Source: Alphaproteobacteria bacterium (GTDB taxonomy: Bacteria; Pseudomonadota; Alphaproteobacteria; Micropepsales; Micropepsaceae). Taken from it: a stretch of 64,000 nt of DNA. Shown piece by piece: positions 47,241 to 56,348 of the stretch (position 1 is the stretch's first letter; every line of letters begins with the position of its first letter). Location of the stretch: positions 1 through 64,000 of the forward strand of contig CANJLC010000007.1 in the NCBI GenBank assembly GCA_947475445.1, written 5' to 3'. Position numbers and translations under genes: made by a program. The notes below the pieces were generated by a model. It searched no databases and was not told the DNA's origin. It saw only the letters and a list, made by a program, of their open reading frames with translations.

Positions 47241-48401
47241 TCAGGCCCTCTTCTTCGCCGCGTCAGCGAAGCGGTCGAACAGATAGTGCGAATCCATCGG
47301 ACCCGGCGAGGCTTCGGGGTGGTACTGCACGCTGAAGACATCGGCGCCTTCCAGGCGCAGGCCGCAATTGCTGCCGTCAAACAGCGAGACATGGGTTTCC
47401 TTGACGCCGGATGGCAGCGTCTCGGTATCCACGGTGAAGCCGTGATTCATGGAGACGATCTCGACCTTGCCGGTCTCCAGGTCTTTCACCGGATGATTGG
47501 CGCCGTGATGGCCTTGCGCCATTTTCTTGGTCTTGCCCCCAAGCGCCAGGCCCAGCATCTGATGGCCCAGGCAGATGCCGAACAGGGGAATCTTCTTGTC
47601 CACGATGCCGCGGATGGTGGGAATGGCATATTCGCCCGTGGCAGCGGGATCGCCCGGGCCGTTGGACAGCAGCACGCCATGGGGTTCATGGCGCATCACG
47701 TCATCAAGCGTGGCATTGGCGGGCAGCACGGTGATGTCGGCGCCCTTGCCGGCCAGCAATCTTAAAATGTTGCGCTTGACGCCATAGTCCAGCACCACGG
47801 CGCGGAAGGTCGGCTTTTCTTCCTGGGCGTAGCCCTTGTTCCAGGCCCAGGGCATTTCCTTCCAGCGATACATCTGGCGCGAGGAAACCTCCTTGGCGAG
47901 GTCGAGGCCTTCAAGTCCCGGAAAGCTCCTGGCCTGTTTCAGCAAGGCGTCGCGGTCGATGGCGCCATCGCCCAGATTGGCGATCACGCCATGCGGCATG
48001 CCTTTTTCGCGGATCAGGCTGGTGAGGGCGCGGGTGTCGATGCCGGCCACGGCGGGAATGCTATGCGCCTTCAGCCAGCGGTCCAGCGCGGCAAGGCTGC
48101 GGTAATTGGACGGATGCTCGGCATCGGCGCGCACGATCAAGCCGCGCACTGCCGGGGTGATGGTTTCGATGTCTTCGTCATTGGTGCCCACCACGCCGAT
48201 ATGGGGAAAGGTGAAAGCCACGATCTGGCCGGCATAGGAGGGATCGGAGAGAATTTCCTGGTAACCGGTCATGGCGGTGTTGAAGCAAACTTCGCCCACC
48301 GCGCTGCCCACCGCGCCAAAGCCGAAGCCTTCGAACAGCGTGCCGTCGGCGAGCATCACGGCCCCGCGCGACAGGGCAGGGGCGGTCAGGGCGTCAGGCA
48401 T
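47241..48401 (-). CDS. carA: Carbamoyl-phosphate synthase small subunit
   Basis: A 386-residue glutaminase subunit that supplies ammonia to CarB for arginine and pyrimidine synthesis. The N-terminal domain has GEVCFNTAMTGYQEILSDPSYAGQIVAFTFPHIG. The C-terminal class I amidotransferase has the nucleophile in IPLFGICLGHQMLGLA and the His-Glu pair in VQYHPEASPGP. The ATG at 48401 (MPDALTAPALSRG) is the expected start, preceded by a good promoter; the longer frame upstream overlaps that promoter. carB is not in the window. Divergent from yqeY. Confidence 0.95.
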   Translation of the reverse strand: MPDALTAPALSRGAVMLADGTLFEGFGFGAVGSAVGEVCFNTAMTGYQEILSDPSYAGQIVAFTFPHIGVVGTNDEDIETITPAVRGLIVRADAEHPSNYRSLAALDRWLKAHSIPAVAGIDTRALTSLIREKGMPHGVIANLGDGAIDRDALLKQARSFPGLEGLDLAKEVSSRQMYRWKEMPWAWNKGYAQEEKPTFRAVVLDYGVKRNILRLLAGKGADITVLPANATLDDVMRHEPHGVLLSNGPGDPAATGEYAIPTIRGIVDKKIPLFGICLGHQMLGLALGGKTKKMAQGHHGANHPVKDLETGKVEIVSMNHGFTVDTETLPSGVKETHVSLFDGSNCGLRLEGADVFSVQYHPEASPGPMDSHYLFDRFADAAKKRA

Positions 48402-48425
48402 GGGGAATGTCCTTGGATTTGCGCG

Positions 48426-48454
48426 AAAATAGGGATGCGCTCCTGCCGGGTCAA
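48426..48454 (-). promoter_or_regulatory. carA: Probable promoter of carA
   Basis: On the minus strand TTGACC (48454-48449), a 17-base spacer and TATTTT (48431-48426), 25 bases before the carA ATG. It overlaps part of the divergent region shared with yqeY. Confidence 0.5.
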
Positions 48455-48483
48455 CATGAGTCTTTCCCTGCATTTTCAATGCG

Positions 48484-48512
48484 TTGAACTTATCCCCCGA
48501 TTCGCATAGGTT
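48484..48512 (+). promoter_or_regulatory. Probable promoter of yqeY-dnaG-rpoD
   Basis: TTGAAC (48484-48489), a 17-base spacer and TAGGTT (48507-48512) lie 27 bases before the yqeY ATG. The spacing is ideal; the -10 is weak. Confidence 0.45.
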
Positions 48513-48539
48513 GCTTTCTTTCCGGAAGGGCGAATTTGC

Positions 48540-49007
48540 ATGGCTTTGCGCGAGCAACTCACTGACGCGATGAAAGAGGCGATGAAGGCCAAGGACGCCA
48601 AGCGCCTGGCCACGGTGCGCCTGATCCTGGCGGCGCTGAAGGACCGTGACATCGCCGCCCGCTCCGAGACCAGCCGTGATCTTCTGGGCGATGACGAGAT
48701 CCTTGGCCTGATGGGCAAGATGATCAAGCAGCGCGAGGAATCCGCCACCGCCTTTGACGCCGGCAAGCGCCCGGAACTGGCGGCAGGCGAACGCGAGGAA
48801 ATCGCCATCATCCGCTCCTTCATGCCCGTCCAGATGGACGAGGCCGGCGTAAGGGCGGCGGTACAGGCCGTGATCGCAGAAACCGGCGCCAGTTCCATCA
48901 AGGACATGGGCAAGGTAATGGGCGCGATGAAAGAGCGTTATGCCGGCCAGATGGATTTCGGCCGGGCCTCAGCCTTGATCAAGGAAGCCCTTTCCGGCCC
49001 GAAATAG
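48540..49007 (+). CDS. yqeY: GatB/YqeY-domain protein
   Basis: A 155-residue protein with LREQLTDAMKEAMKAKDAKRLATVRLILAALKDR and a C-terminal SIKDMGKVMGAMKERYAGQMDFGRASALIKEAL, matching the YqeY fold related to the tail domain of GatB, which contacts tRNA. The role is unclear. It is commonly found directly upstream of dnaG in alphaproteobacteria, as here. A small hairpin with A/T-rich arms (CAAAAAG ... CTTTTTG) lies between it and dnaG. Confidence 0.85.
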   Translation: MALREQLTDAMKEAMKAKDAKRLATVRLILAALKDRDIAARSETSRDLLGDDEILGLMGKMIKQREESATAFDAGKRPELAAGEREEIAIIRSFMPVQMDEAGVRAAVQAVIAETGASSIKDMGKVMGAMKERYAGQMDFGRASALIKEALSGPK

Positions 49008-49083
49008 CTGTTTTTGCCGGGATTCACAGGAATCCGCGCGCAAAAAGGGGCTTTTTGGCCCTAGAACGCTTACATTAAATCCC

Positions 49084-50922
49084 ATGCGCTATGGCGACGC
49101 CCTGCTCGAGGAAATCCGGCGGCGGACGGACCTTGTTCAGATGGTCGGCCGCCGGGTGAAGCTTGTCCGCAAGGGCAAGACCATGTGGGGCTGCTGCCCC
49201 TTCCATGCCGAGAAATCGCCCAGCTTCAAAGTCGAGAATGAGCGCCATGCCTATAAATGTTTTGGCTGCGGCGCCGGCGGCGACGCCTTCAAATGGCTGA
49301 TCGAAACCGAGGGCCTGAGTTTTCCCGAAGCGGTGCAGAAACTGGCGGGGGAGGCCGGCGTGGCGCTGCCGCAATATTCGCCCGAGGATGAACAGCGCGA
49401 GACGCGCAAGAAAACGCTTTACGAGATTGTCGACCTGGCCTGCGGCTTTTACGAAAGCCAGTTGCGCGAAACGCCGGGGCGCGAGGCGCGCGACTATCTC
49501 AAGGGGCGCGGGCTTGACGGCGCGGCGGCAAAACAATTCCGCCTGGGCTATGCGCCCGGCGGTGGCCAGCACCTGATTGAATTTCTGAAATCAAAAAACG
49601 TCACCCAGGACGACATGATCGCCGCCGGCCTGGTTCGCGTGTCCGAAGACAATCGCCCCATGCGCGATTTCTTTTTCGACCGGCTGATGTTTCCCATCGC
49701 CGATGCGCGCGGGCGCATTATTGCCTTTGGCGGCCGCGGATTGTCGCCCGATGCCAAGCCCAAATACATCAATAGCGGCGAAAACACGCTGTTTTCAAAG
49801 GGTTTCAACCTCTACAATTTCCATGTTGCCCGCGCTGCCGCGGTCAAGGCGGGAACGGTTATCCTGGCCGAAGGCTATATGGATGTGATCGCGCTGGTGC
49901 GCGCAGGCTTTGCCCATGCCGTGGCGCCGCTGGGCACCGCGCTTACCGACGACCAGTTGCAGCTTCTCTGGCGTACCGCGCCCGAACCAATCCTGGCGTT
50001 CGATGGCGACGCTGCCGGACTGAAAGCGGCGCATCGTGCCGCACATCTGGCGCTGCCGCATCTGAAGGCCGGATACAGCCTGCGCTTTGCTTTCCTGCCG
50101 GCAGGCGAAGACCCCGACACGCTGATCAGGAAATCCGGCGCCATGGCGATGGGAAAAATTCTCGACGCCGCGCTGCCCTTGTCCGAAGTGTTGTGGAAGG
50201 CCGAAACCGAAACCCATGATTTTTCAACGCCCGAGCGCCGGGCCGGACTGGAAGCGTCCTTGCGCGAAATCGTCAGCCAGATTGGCGACAGCAAGATCGC
50301 CGATTACTACCGCCGCGATTTTGATGAGAAGGTTTTCAAGAGCTTCAAGGAGCGCAAACCCCGAACCTATGCGGGCCGCCCCCGCACCGCCTATGCGGAC
50401 AGGAACAAGCCGGCCTATGCCACGGCCGGGGTCTCCGCCGCTCTGAAACAGAGCCTGCTGGCCCGTGCCGCCCATGCCGGGACCGGCAAGGAGGCCGCCC
50501 GCAAGGTCAAGGAGACGGAATTGGCCAGCCTGCTGCTCCACCACCCCGAACTGGCCCTTTCCCAGGGGGAATTGGTCGCCAGCCTGCCTTTCCAGGACCC
50601 TTCGCTTGACAGGCTGCGCCATGAACTTTTAAACCTCGCCGCCTCCGGCTCCAGCCTTGAAAAACCGCCGGTTTTGACCCATTTCACACGTCTGGGCATG
50701 GGAGAATTGCTCACCCGTCTTGGCCAGGCCCAGGACAACCCTTCACAGGACCCCCTAGCCGCCCCGGAAACCGAAGCCCGCTTCCTGCGCGCCGCAGGCG
50801 ATTTGCGGGAAATGGCGGAATGGGAACCCGAACGGGCCCGCGCCTTCGAGCGCCTGGGGCATGAGGCCAGCGAGGAAAGCTGGCAGGACGCAAGGCGCCT
50901 CTTGCGCTCCCCCGGCGAGTAG
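49084..50922 (+). CDS. dnaG: DNA primase DnaG
   Basis: A 612-residue primase. The N-terminal CHC2 zinc domain is C38-x2-H41 ... C59-x2-C62 (CCPFHAEKSPSF, AYKCFGCGAGGD). The RNA polymerase core follows, with the TOPRIM signatures VILAEGYMDVIALVRAGF and LAFDGDAAGLKAAHRAA. The C-terminal helicase-binding domain begins near residue 450. It makes primers for lagging-strand synthesis with DnaB, not encoded here. It is transcribed with yqeY and rpoD. Confidence 0.96.
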   Translation: MRYGDALLEEIRRRTDLVQMVGRRVKLVRKGKTMWGCCPFHAEKSPSFKVENERHAYKCFGCGAGGDAFKWLIETEGLSFPEAVQKLAGEAGVALPQYSPEDEQRETRKKTLYEIVDLACGFYESQLRETPGREARDYLKGRGLDGAAAKQFRLGYAPGGGQHLIEFLKSKNVTQDDMIAAGLVRVSEDNRPMRDFFFDRLMFPIADARGRIIAFGGRGLSPDAKPKYINSGENTLFSKGFNLYNFHVARAAAVKAGTVILAEGYMDVIALVRAGFAHAVAPLGTALTDDQLQLLWRTAPEPILAFDGDAAGLKAAHRAAHLALPHLKAGYSLRFAFLPAGEDPDTLIRKSGAMAMGKILDAALPLSEVLWKAETETHDFSTPERRAGLEASLREIVSQIGDSKIADYYRRDFDEKVFKSFKERKPRTYAGRPRTAYADRNKPAYATAGVSAALKQSLLARAAHAGTGKEAARKVKETELASLLLHHPELALSQGELVASLPFQDPSLDRLRHELLNLAASGSSLEKPPVLTHFTRLGMGELLTRLGQAQDNPSQDPLAAPETEARFLRAAGDLREMAEWEPERARAFERLGHEASEESWQDARRLLRSPGE

Positions 50923-50978
50923 GTCGCCAAAAACACGTTTAAGTCCCTCTCTATAGGGGACAACAGGAATGAATATTG

Positions 50979-53384
50979 GTGACCAAAGCGACCCTGCCTA
51001 AAAAAGCGCCAGCCAAGGCGGCCAAACCGGCCGCCAAAAAGCCGTCTGCCAAGCCTGCGGCTTCGAAGGCGGCTCCCGTGCGCAAATCCGCCGGCTACGC
51101 CAAGGTTGCGGCCAAGAAGGCCGAGGCCGCCAAGGCATCGACCAAGCCCGCCAAATCCCGGCCCCTGACCAAGGCGGAACTCAAGAAGCTGGAAGCCGCC
51201 AAGCTGGCCAAGCCGGTCAAGGGCGCGAAGGCCGAACCGGAACTGAAAAAGGGCAAGGCCGCCGCCGCCAAGGCGCTGGCCGATGCCAAGAAGGCGCCTC
51301 CCGCCCCGCTGGTGAAGCCGGGCGCCAAGATCCCGCCCAAGAAGCCCGGCGAGAACGAGACCCCCGGCGACGCCGACAGCCCGCTGCTGGACATGTCGGA
51401 TGTGGGCGTCCGCAAGATGATCGCCCGCGCCAAGCAGCGCGGCTATGTCACCTATGACGAACTGAACAAGGTGCTGCCCTCCGACAAGACCTCGTCGGAG
51501 CAGATCGAAGATACGATGGCGATGCTCAACGAGATGGGCATCAACGTCATTGAAAGCGAAGAAGCCGAGGAAAGCGAAGAAGGCGGCGCCGTGGTTGCTG
51601 CCGAGGGCAGCAAGGCGCTGGCCACCACCGCAAAGTCGGGCGAGCAATATGACCGCACCGACGATCCGGTGCGCATGTATCTGCGCGAGATGGGCAGCGT
51701 CGAGCTTCTGTCGCGCGAAGGCGAAATCGCCATCGCCAAGCGCATCGAGGCCGGCCGCGAGCTGATGATCGGCGCGCTGTGCGAATCGCCGCTGACCTTT
51801 GAAGCGCTCACCGTGTGGCGCGACGAACTGAACGAAGGCAAGGTGCTGCTGCGGGACATTATCGACCTGGAAGCCATGTATGGCGCCGGGCCCGATGGCC
51901 AGCCCGCGCCCGTGCCGCCGCCGGTGGGACCCGATGGCCAGCCGCTCAATTCGCCCGCCAGCATCAATGCGCAGCTTCCCGAATTCAAGAAGCCGGCGCC
52001 GCCGCCCCCGCCCAAGCCGGTCGTGCCCAAGGTGGAAGGCGAGGAAGGCGACGATGCCGCCGCTGCCGCTGCCGCCGCGGCGCAGGAAGAAGCCGATGAT
52101 TTCGACGATGAAGGCAATCTGCCTCTGTCGGCGATGGAAGCCTCCCTCAAGCCGCAGGTGCTGGAATCGCTCGACGCAATCGCCGGCCTCTACAAGAAGC
52201 TGGGAAAGCTGCAGGACGCTTCCGTCGAAGCAGCCCTGGCCAGCGACGAGCTGTCCACGGGGCAGGAGCGCCGTTTCAAGAAGCTGCGCAACGAGACCAT
52301 GGACCTGGTCAAGTCGCTCAAGCTCAACAACAACCGCATCGAAGCCCTGGTCGACCAGATGTACGGCATCAATCGCCGTCTTGTGTCGCTGGAAGGCAAG
52401 CTGCTGCGCTTGGCCGAGGCCCATGGCGTGGACCGCGCCGAATTCCTCAAGCAGTATTTCGGCAACGAGCTTGATCCCAACTGGGCCCGCCGCGTTGGCC
52501 GCCTGACGGGCATTGGCTGGCATGATTTCGTCACCGAGGAACGTGACAAGGTCAAGGTGCTGCGCGAGGACATCCAGTCCCTTGCCCAGGAAACCCGCCA
52601 GTCGGTTTCGGAATTCCGCCGCAACGTCCAGACGGTGCAGAAGGGCGAGCGCGAAAGCGGCGTCGCCAAGAAGGAAATGATCGAGGCCAATTTGCGCCTC
52701 GTGATCTCCATCGCCAAGAAATACACCAATCGCGGCCTGCAGTTCCTGGACCTGATCCAGGAAGGCAATATCGGCCTGATGAAGGCGGTCGACAAATTCG
52801 AATATCGCCGCGGCTACAAATTCTCGACCTATGCGACCTGGTGGATTCGCCAGGCCATTACCCGCTCCATCGCGGACCAGGCGCGCACCATCCGCATTCC
52901 GGTGCACATGATCGAGACCATCAACAAGCTGGTGCGCACCTCGCGCCAGATGCTGCATGAGATCGGCCGCGAGCCCACCCCCGAAGAGCTGGCCGAGCGC
53001 CTGGCCATGCCGCTGGAAAAGGTCCGCAAGGTCCTCAAGATCGCCAAGGAGCCCATCAGCCTTGAGACGCCCATCGGCGACGAGGAAGATTCGCATCTGG
53101 GCGATTTCATCCAGGACCCCAATGTGGTGCTGCCGATCGACGCCGCCATCCAGGCCAATCTGCGCGAAACTACCACCCGCGTGCTGGCGACCCTCACCCC
53201 GCGCGAGGAACGTGTGCTGCGCATGCGCTTTGGCATCGGCATGAACACCGATCACACGCTGGAAGAAGTCGGCCAGCAATTCAGCGTCACCCGCGAGCGT
53301 ATCCGCCAGATCGAAGCCAAGGCGCTGCGCAAGCTCAAGCACCCCTCCCGTTCCCGCAAACTGCGTTCCTTCCTGGACAATTAA
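50979..53384 (+). CDS. rpoD: RNA polymerase sigma factor RpoD (sigma-70)
   Basis: An 801-residue primary sigma factor. It begins with an unusual stretch of about 115 residues rich in Lys, Ala and Pro (repeats of [17 protein letters not shown] type), before region 1.1 ([23 protein letters not shown]). The non-conserved region between 1.2 and 2.1 holds a Pro-rich and acidic insert. Region 2 is [20 protein letters not shown] ... [15 protein letters not shown], and region 4 is [32 protein letters not shown]. The start is GTG at 50979 (AGGA ten bases before) or TTG at 50976. A 10-codon ATG frame with a better Shine-Dalgarno overlaps this start. Confidence 0.95.
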   Translation: MTKATLPKKAPAKAAKPAAKKPSAKPAASKAAPVRKSAGYAKVAAKKAEAAKASTKPAKSRPLTKAELKKLEAAKLAKPVKGAKAEPELKKGKAAAAKALADAKKAPPAPLVKPGAKIPPKKPGENETPGDADSPLLDMSDVGVRKMIARAKQRGYVTYDELNKVLPSDKTSSEQIEDTMAMLNEMGINVIESEEAEESEEGGAVVAAEGSKALATTAKSGEQYDRTDDPVRMYLREMGSVELLSREGEIAIAKRIEAGRELMIGALCESPLTFEALTVWRDELNEGKVLLRDIIDLEAMYGAGPDGQPAPVPPPVGPDGQPLNSPASINAQLPEFKKPAPPPPPKPVVPKVEGEEGDDAAAAAAAAAQEEADDFDDEGNLPLSAMEASLKPQVLESLDAIAGLYKKLGKLQDASVEAALASDELSTGQERRFKKLRNETMDLVKSLKLNNNRIEALVDQMYGINRRLVSLEGKLLRLAEAHGVDRAEFLKQYFGNELDPNWARRVGRLTGIGWHDFVTEERDKVKVLREDIQSLAQETRQSVSEFRRNVQTVQKGERESGVAKKEMIEANLRLVISIAKKYTNRGLQFLDLIQEGNIGLMKAVDKFEYRRGYKFSTYATWWIRQAITRSIADQARTIRIPVHMIETINKLVRTSRQMLHEIGREPTPEELAERLAMPLEKVRKVLKIAKEPISLETPIGDEEDSHLGDFIQDPNVVLPIDAAIQANLRETTTRVLATLTPREERVLRMRFGIGMNTDHTLEEVGQQFSVTRERIRQIEAKALRKLKHPSRSRKLRSFLDN

Positions 53385-53392
53385 GAGACCTC

Positions 53393-53782
53393 ATGGCCCG
53401 CCGCGACGATTCGAAATTCTCCACCCGGATGGAAGACGCCGCCAAGGCGCGCACCGAAATGCTGGCCAAGGCCAAGGCCCGCGCCGAAGCCGCCAAGGCC
53501 GGCTTTGAAGACCGCACCAAGGAACGCCAGGCCATCGCCGCCGAGCGTGAGAAGCGCCAGAAGGAACGCGCCGCCGAAAAAGCCAAGGCCGCCGCGGAAG
53601 CCGAAAAGAACAAGGCCGCCCTCGAAGCCGCCCGCAAGCGCGAAGAGGAAGAAGCCAGGATCGCTGCCGAAAAGCAGAAGGAGGCCGACCTCCAGGCCAT
53701 GATGGCGGCGCAGGTCGAGCAAAAGGCAGCGCGCGATGCGCGCTACGCCGCCCGCAAAGAGCGCGGCAAGAAGAAACGCTAG
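53393..53782 (+). CDS. DUF6481 family coiled-coil protein
   Basis: A 129-residue, almost entirely helical, highly charged protein made of Ala/Glu/Lys/Arg heptads (KAKARAEAAKAGFEDRTKER, AEKAKAAAEAEKNKAALEAA), beginning MARRDDSKFSTRMEDAAKAR and ending RKERGKKKR. This matches the DUF6481 family of alphaproteobacteria, of unknown function. It starts nine bases after rpoD and is probably co-transcribed with it. A large hairpin follows. Confidence 0.75.
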   Translation: MARRDDSKFSTRMEDAAKARTEMLAKAKARAEAAKAGFEDRTKERQAIAAEREKRQKERAAEKAKAAAEAEKNKAALEAARKREEEEARIAAEKQKEADLQAMMAAQVEQKAARDARYAARKERGKKKR

Positions 53783-53791
53783 GCGCTGGGC

Positions 53792-53868
53792 TTTTGTGTC
53801 GTGCGTGCGTCGCGCGTGCTCATGTGCTCACGCACACTCCGCGCGACGCTCCTGCTCACGCCACAAAA
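53792..53868. terminator. Large structured inverted repeat, likely bidirectional terminator
   Basis: TTTTGTG (53792-53798) pairs with CACAAAA (53862-53868), and inside it GCGTCGCGCG (53807-53816) pairs with CGCGCGACGC (53840-53849). It fills the gap between convergent genes. The outer A/T arms could provide a U-run on either strand. The inner loop contains further GTGC/GCAC pairing. Confidence 0.5.
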
Positions 53869-53884
53869 TCCTGCGCGCCGATCT

Positions 53885-54481
53885 TCAGCTATAGTTAAAA
53901 CTGATGGAGATGCGCTGGCCTTTGGCGCGGTTCGGCTCCACGCCATGGCGCAGCCAGCTTTCCCATAACAGCAGCGTGCCGGCTTTGGGCGCGATATCGA
54001 CGAAAGTGCGGTTTTCTAGGCGCGCATTCCTTTTCTTGACCGGCGCGGCCATCAGCATCGCCAAACGCGGGTCCTCGAAACGGATCGCGCCTGATCCCGG
54101 CGGGACGGTGACATAGTAGGTGCCACTGATCACCGAATGGGGATGCAGATGCGGTGCATGCACCGCGCCCTTGTCCATCACATTGATCCAGAGGCTGTCG
54201 AGTTTCAGCTTGTGTCCGCCCAGATCGAACTGCGCCTTGCGGGCAAACAGCGCGACATGCCTGGCGATGGATTTTTCGAGCGTCTCAAAAACCGTCGCGC
54301 GCCGGGTGAGATCATTCAGCGAGGCATAAGAAGTATAGCCGCCATAGCCATTGTCCCTGGCCCAGCGCTGTCCCGCCCTGTCTTCGTCCGCGATACCAAG
54401 GCAGGTCCGGGCGAGGTTGCGATCCACTGCAAGCCGTGCCTGGTACAATTGGGTGGCGAAAAGGCTCGAAAAAGCTGGCAT
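53885..54481 (-). CDS. TIGR02466-type putative 2OG-Fe(II) oxygenase
   Basis: A 198-residue protein with SLWINVMDKGAVHAPHLHPHSVISGTYYVTVPPGSGAIRFEDPR, the Fe-binding His-x-His region of prolyl-hydroxylase-like cupins, and a C-terminal GTLLLWESWLRHGVEPNRAKGQRISISFNYS that supplies the distal His and the 2-oxoglutarate Arg. This matches the TIGR02466 family of putative 2OG-Fe(II) oxygenases. The substrate is unknown, and the acidic metal ligand of the classical HxD is not obvious, so ligand assignment is uncertain. Confidence 0.8.
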   Translation of the reverse strand: MPAFSSLFATQLYQARLAVDRNLARTCLGIADEDRAGQRWARDNGYGGYTSYASLNDLTRRATVFETLEKSIARHVALFARKAQFDLGGHKLKLDSLWINVMDKGAVHAPHLHPHSVISGTYYVTVPPGSGAIRFEDPRLAMLMAAPVKKRNARLENRTFVDIAPKAGTLLLWESWLRHGVEPNRAKGQRISISFNYS

Positions 54482-54559
54482 TTGTGGCCTGCGGCTTGGG
54501 TGTTACGATTGCTTGACCAATTGCATAGCAAAATACGGGTCTGTCAAAGGGATATGTCC

Positions 54560-54736
54560 ATGCGCGCCGTCCTCATCGCTTCCGCTATCGTCACCCTGGC
54601 TCTCAGCCTCAGCGGCTGCGTCGCCTATACCGTGGCGTCCACGGTGGTTGGAGCCGCTGGCACGGCGGTCAGCGTCACGGGCGATATCATCACCGCGCCG
54701 TTCGGCGGCTCCGATGATGACGACAAGGACAATTAA
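54560..54736 (+). CDS. Small lipoprotein
   Basis: Fifty-eight residues: a lipoprotein signal (MRAVLIASAIVTLALSLSGC, lipobox LSGC) and a short mature part VAYTVASTVVGAAGTAVSV ending in an acidic GGSDDDDKDN tail. ATG at 54560 has AAAGGG eight bases upstream; an ATG two codons earlier is too close to it. Proteins of this size and shape are found in alphaproteobacteria; the function is unknown. It shares a 4-base stop overlap with gloB. Confidence 0.7.
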   Translation: MRAVLIASAIVTLALSLSGCVAYTVASTVVGAAGTAVSVTGDIITAPFGGSDDDDKDN

Positions 54737-55470
54737 TACGAGTCCTTGCGGTTTCTGATCTCGCCGAACACTTCGGTATCGCCGGCGCTTTGCATCCCCA
54801 GGCTTTCGCGAATTTCCCGGCTGTCCACCCGCAGGAACGGGTTGGTGGCTTTTTCCAATGCCATGTCTGACGGCATGGTCATGGCCGGCAGGTCCTTCAT
54901 CCGGGCCTGAAGCGCCGCATTGCCCGGCTCCAGCGTCAGGGCGAAGCGGCCATTGTTCTTGGTATATTCATGGCCGCAGTAAATTTTCGTGGCATCGGGC
55001 AAGGCCATCAGCTTGCGCAGACTGGCCCACATCATCGCCGCGTCGCCTTCGAACAACCGCCCGCAGCCCAGCGCAAATAGCGTGTCGCCGGTAAAAGCAT
55101 TGCCGCCCATGACAAAGGCAATGGCGCCCCTGGTATGGGCCGGCACTTCCAGAACCTGGACCTTGTGGCCCGAAAATTCCCAACCGCAATTTTCGTCCAC
55201 GCCGATATCGATACCCGGAATGCGCGCGGCATCCTTGCCGGGCCCAACCACCTTCGCACCGAACTGCGCCTTCAGGGCAAGATTGCCGCCGGTGTGATCG
55301 AGATGATGATGGGTATTGAGGATGTGGCTGAGCTGCCAGCTCCGTGCCGCAAGGGCCGCCGCGACCGGCCCCGCTTCCGACGGGTCCACCACGGCGCAGG
55401 AATCGCCGCTCTTCACCAGGTAAGCGTAATTGTCGCTCAGGCAGGGCACGGTTACGACTTCAACAGGCAT
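54733..55470 (-). CDS. gloB: Hydroxyacylglutathione hydrolase (glyoxalase II)
   Basis: A 245-residue metallo-beta-lactamase-fold thiolesterase that hydrolyses S-D-lactoylglutathione, the last step of methylglyoxal detoxification. The dinuclear site is THHHLDHTGG, with further ligands in HTRGAIAFVMG, FTGDTLFALGCGRLFEG (Asp) and YCGHEYTKNN (His). The C-terminal glutathione-binding half is present. The ATG at 55470 (MPVEVVTVPCLSDNYAYLV) is the family start. It is divergent from a methyltransferase gene 58 bases away. Confidence 0.93.
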   Translation of the reverse strand: MPVEVVTVPCLSDNYAYLVKSGDSCAVVDPSEAGPVAAALAARSWQLSHILNTHHHLDHTGGNLALKAQFGAKVVGPGKDAARIPGIDIGVDENCGWEFSGHKVQVLEVPAHTRGAIAFVMGGNAFTGDTLFALGCGRLFEGDAAMMWASLRKLMALPDATKIYCGHEYTKNNGRFALTLEPGNAALQARMKDLPAMTMPSDMALEKATNPFLRVDSREIRESLGMQSAGDTEVFGEIRNRKDSY

Positions 55471-55528
55471 GGGAACTCCGCAAAGCGAACGTTGAACCGG
55501 GGCGCGTCTGGCGCTACCCATTGTAGCC

Positions 55529-56251
55529 ATGCAATTGGCCGTTCGCGAGCTAGCCGGATTTTACGACACGCATCTGGGAGCGGTGGCGCGGCGCATCCTG
55601 CTGCGCCGCCTGCGCCTGGCCTGGCCCAATGTCGAGGGCCAGCGCGTGCTGGGATATGGCTATGCCATTCCCTATCTGCGCCCCTTCCTGGTAGAGGGCG
55701 AGCGCGGCGTGGCCGCGATGCCGGCACATATGGGCGTTACCAGCTGGACGGACCGCGGCAAATGCCTGACCAGCCTGGTGGAAGAAGACCAGCTTCCTTT
55801 TCCCGACGCGTTTTTCGACCGGGTCCTGGTGGTGCACGGGCTGGAAGGCGCCGAAAGCCTGCGGCCCTTGCTGCGCCAGCTCTGGCGCGTGCTGGCGCCC
55901 GAAGGAAAGCTGCTGCTGGTCGCGCCCAACCGCGCCAGCCTCTGGGCGCAGGTGGACTGGTCGCCTTTCGGCCAGGGCCGCCCCTTTTCCCGCCGTGAGC
56001 TGGAAGCGCTTTTGCAGAGCGGCATGTTCGAGGTGACGGGCTGGGACCATGCGCTGTTCCCCCCGCCCTTCAATGCCAAGCCATTGATCGGCACCGGCGC
56101 AGGCTGGGAGCGTTTTGGCCGGCGCGTTTTTCCGGGCCTGGGCGGCGTGCATGTGGTGGAAGCGACCAAGTCGCTTTATGCGCCGGTGGGTCCCACGCCG
56201 CTGCCGCGCGGCGCGCAGCCGGCCCGCCTCACGCCGGCCAGCTCCGAATAA
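55529..56251 (+). CDS. Class I SAM-dependent methyltransferase
   Basis: A 240-residue protein with a Rossmann-type core: EGQRVLGYGYAIPYLRPFL (motif I position, though the usual GxGxG is degenerate), LPFPDAFFDRVLVVHGLEGAESLRPLLRQLWRVLAPEGKLLLVAPNR, and PFSRRELEALLQSGMF. These segments match methyltransferase domain 11. The protein pairs divergently with gloB, an arrangement common in alphaproteobacteria. The substrate is unknown, and the weak motif I leaves catalytic activity open. Confidence 0.75.
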   Translation: MQLAVRELAGFYDTHLGAVARRILLRRLRLAWPNVEGQRVLGYGYAIPYLRPFLVEGERGVAAMPAHMGVTSWTDRGKCLTSLVEEDQLPFPDAFFDRVLVVHGLEGAESLRPLLRQLWRVLAPEGKLLLVAPNRASLWAQVDWSPFGQGRPFSRRELEALLQSGMFEVTGWDHALFPPPFNAKPLIGTGAGWERFGRRVFPGLGGVHVVEATKSLYAPVGPTPLPRGAQPARLTPASSE

Positions 56252-56267
56252 AGCGGCCGGAAAACCA

Positions 56268-56300
56268 AGCTTTTTTAAGCAGGAAGATCGCGCCCGGCGC
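56268..56300 (-). pseudogene. Second, diverged copy of the metW 3' end
   Basis: Read on the minus strand, these 33 bases encode [11 protein letters not shown], identical in protein to the last 11 residues of MetW, encoded at 56352-56384 in the same reading frame. The two copies differ at six bases, all third codon positions. There is no start codon, and a stop codon lies between. It looks like the residue of an earlier metW allele. Confidence 0.6.
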
Positions 56301-56331
56301 CGGAGGCGCCAATCAAACAACCGGGCGCGAT
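56287..56331. other. GC-rich inverted repeat downstream of metW
   Basis: ATCGCGCCCGG (56287-56297) pairs perfectly with CCGGGCGCGAT (56321-56331), with GGCGCC / GGCGCC (56296-56301, 56305-56310) as an alternative inner pairing. It overlaps the second metW 3' end. On the minus strand it is followed by CTTCCTGCTT, not a clear U-run. It may serve as a terminator for metXW. Confidence 0.5.
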
Positions 56332-56348
56332 GGACTGGGTCTGCGCAA

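Noticed and set aside
49008-49083. A regulatory RNA between yqeY and dnaG
   Set aside because: It holds two short hairpins (GGATTC/GAATCC and CAAAAAG/CTTTTTG) in 76 bases, with no known motif and no evidence of a separate transcript.
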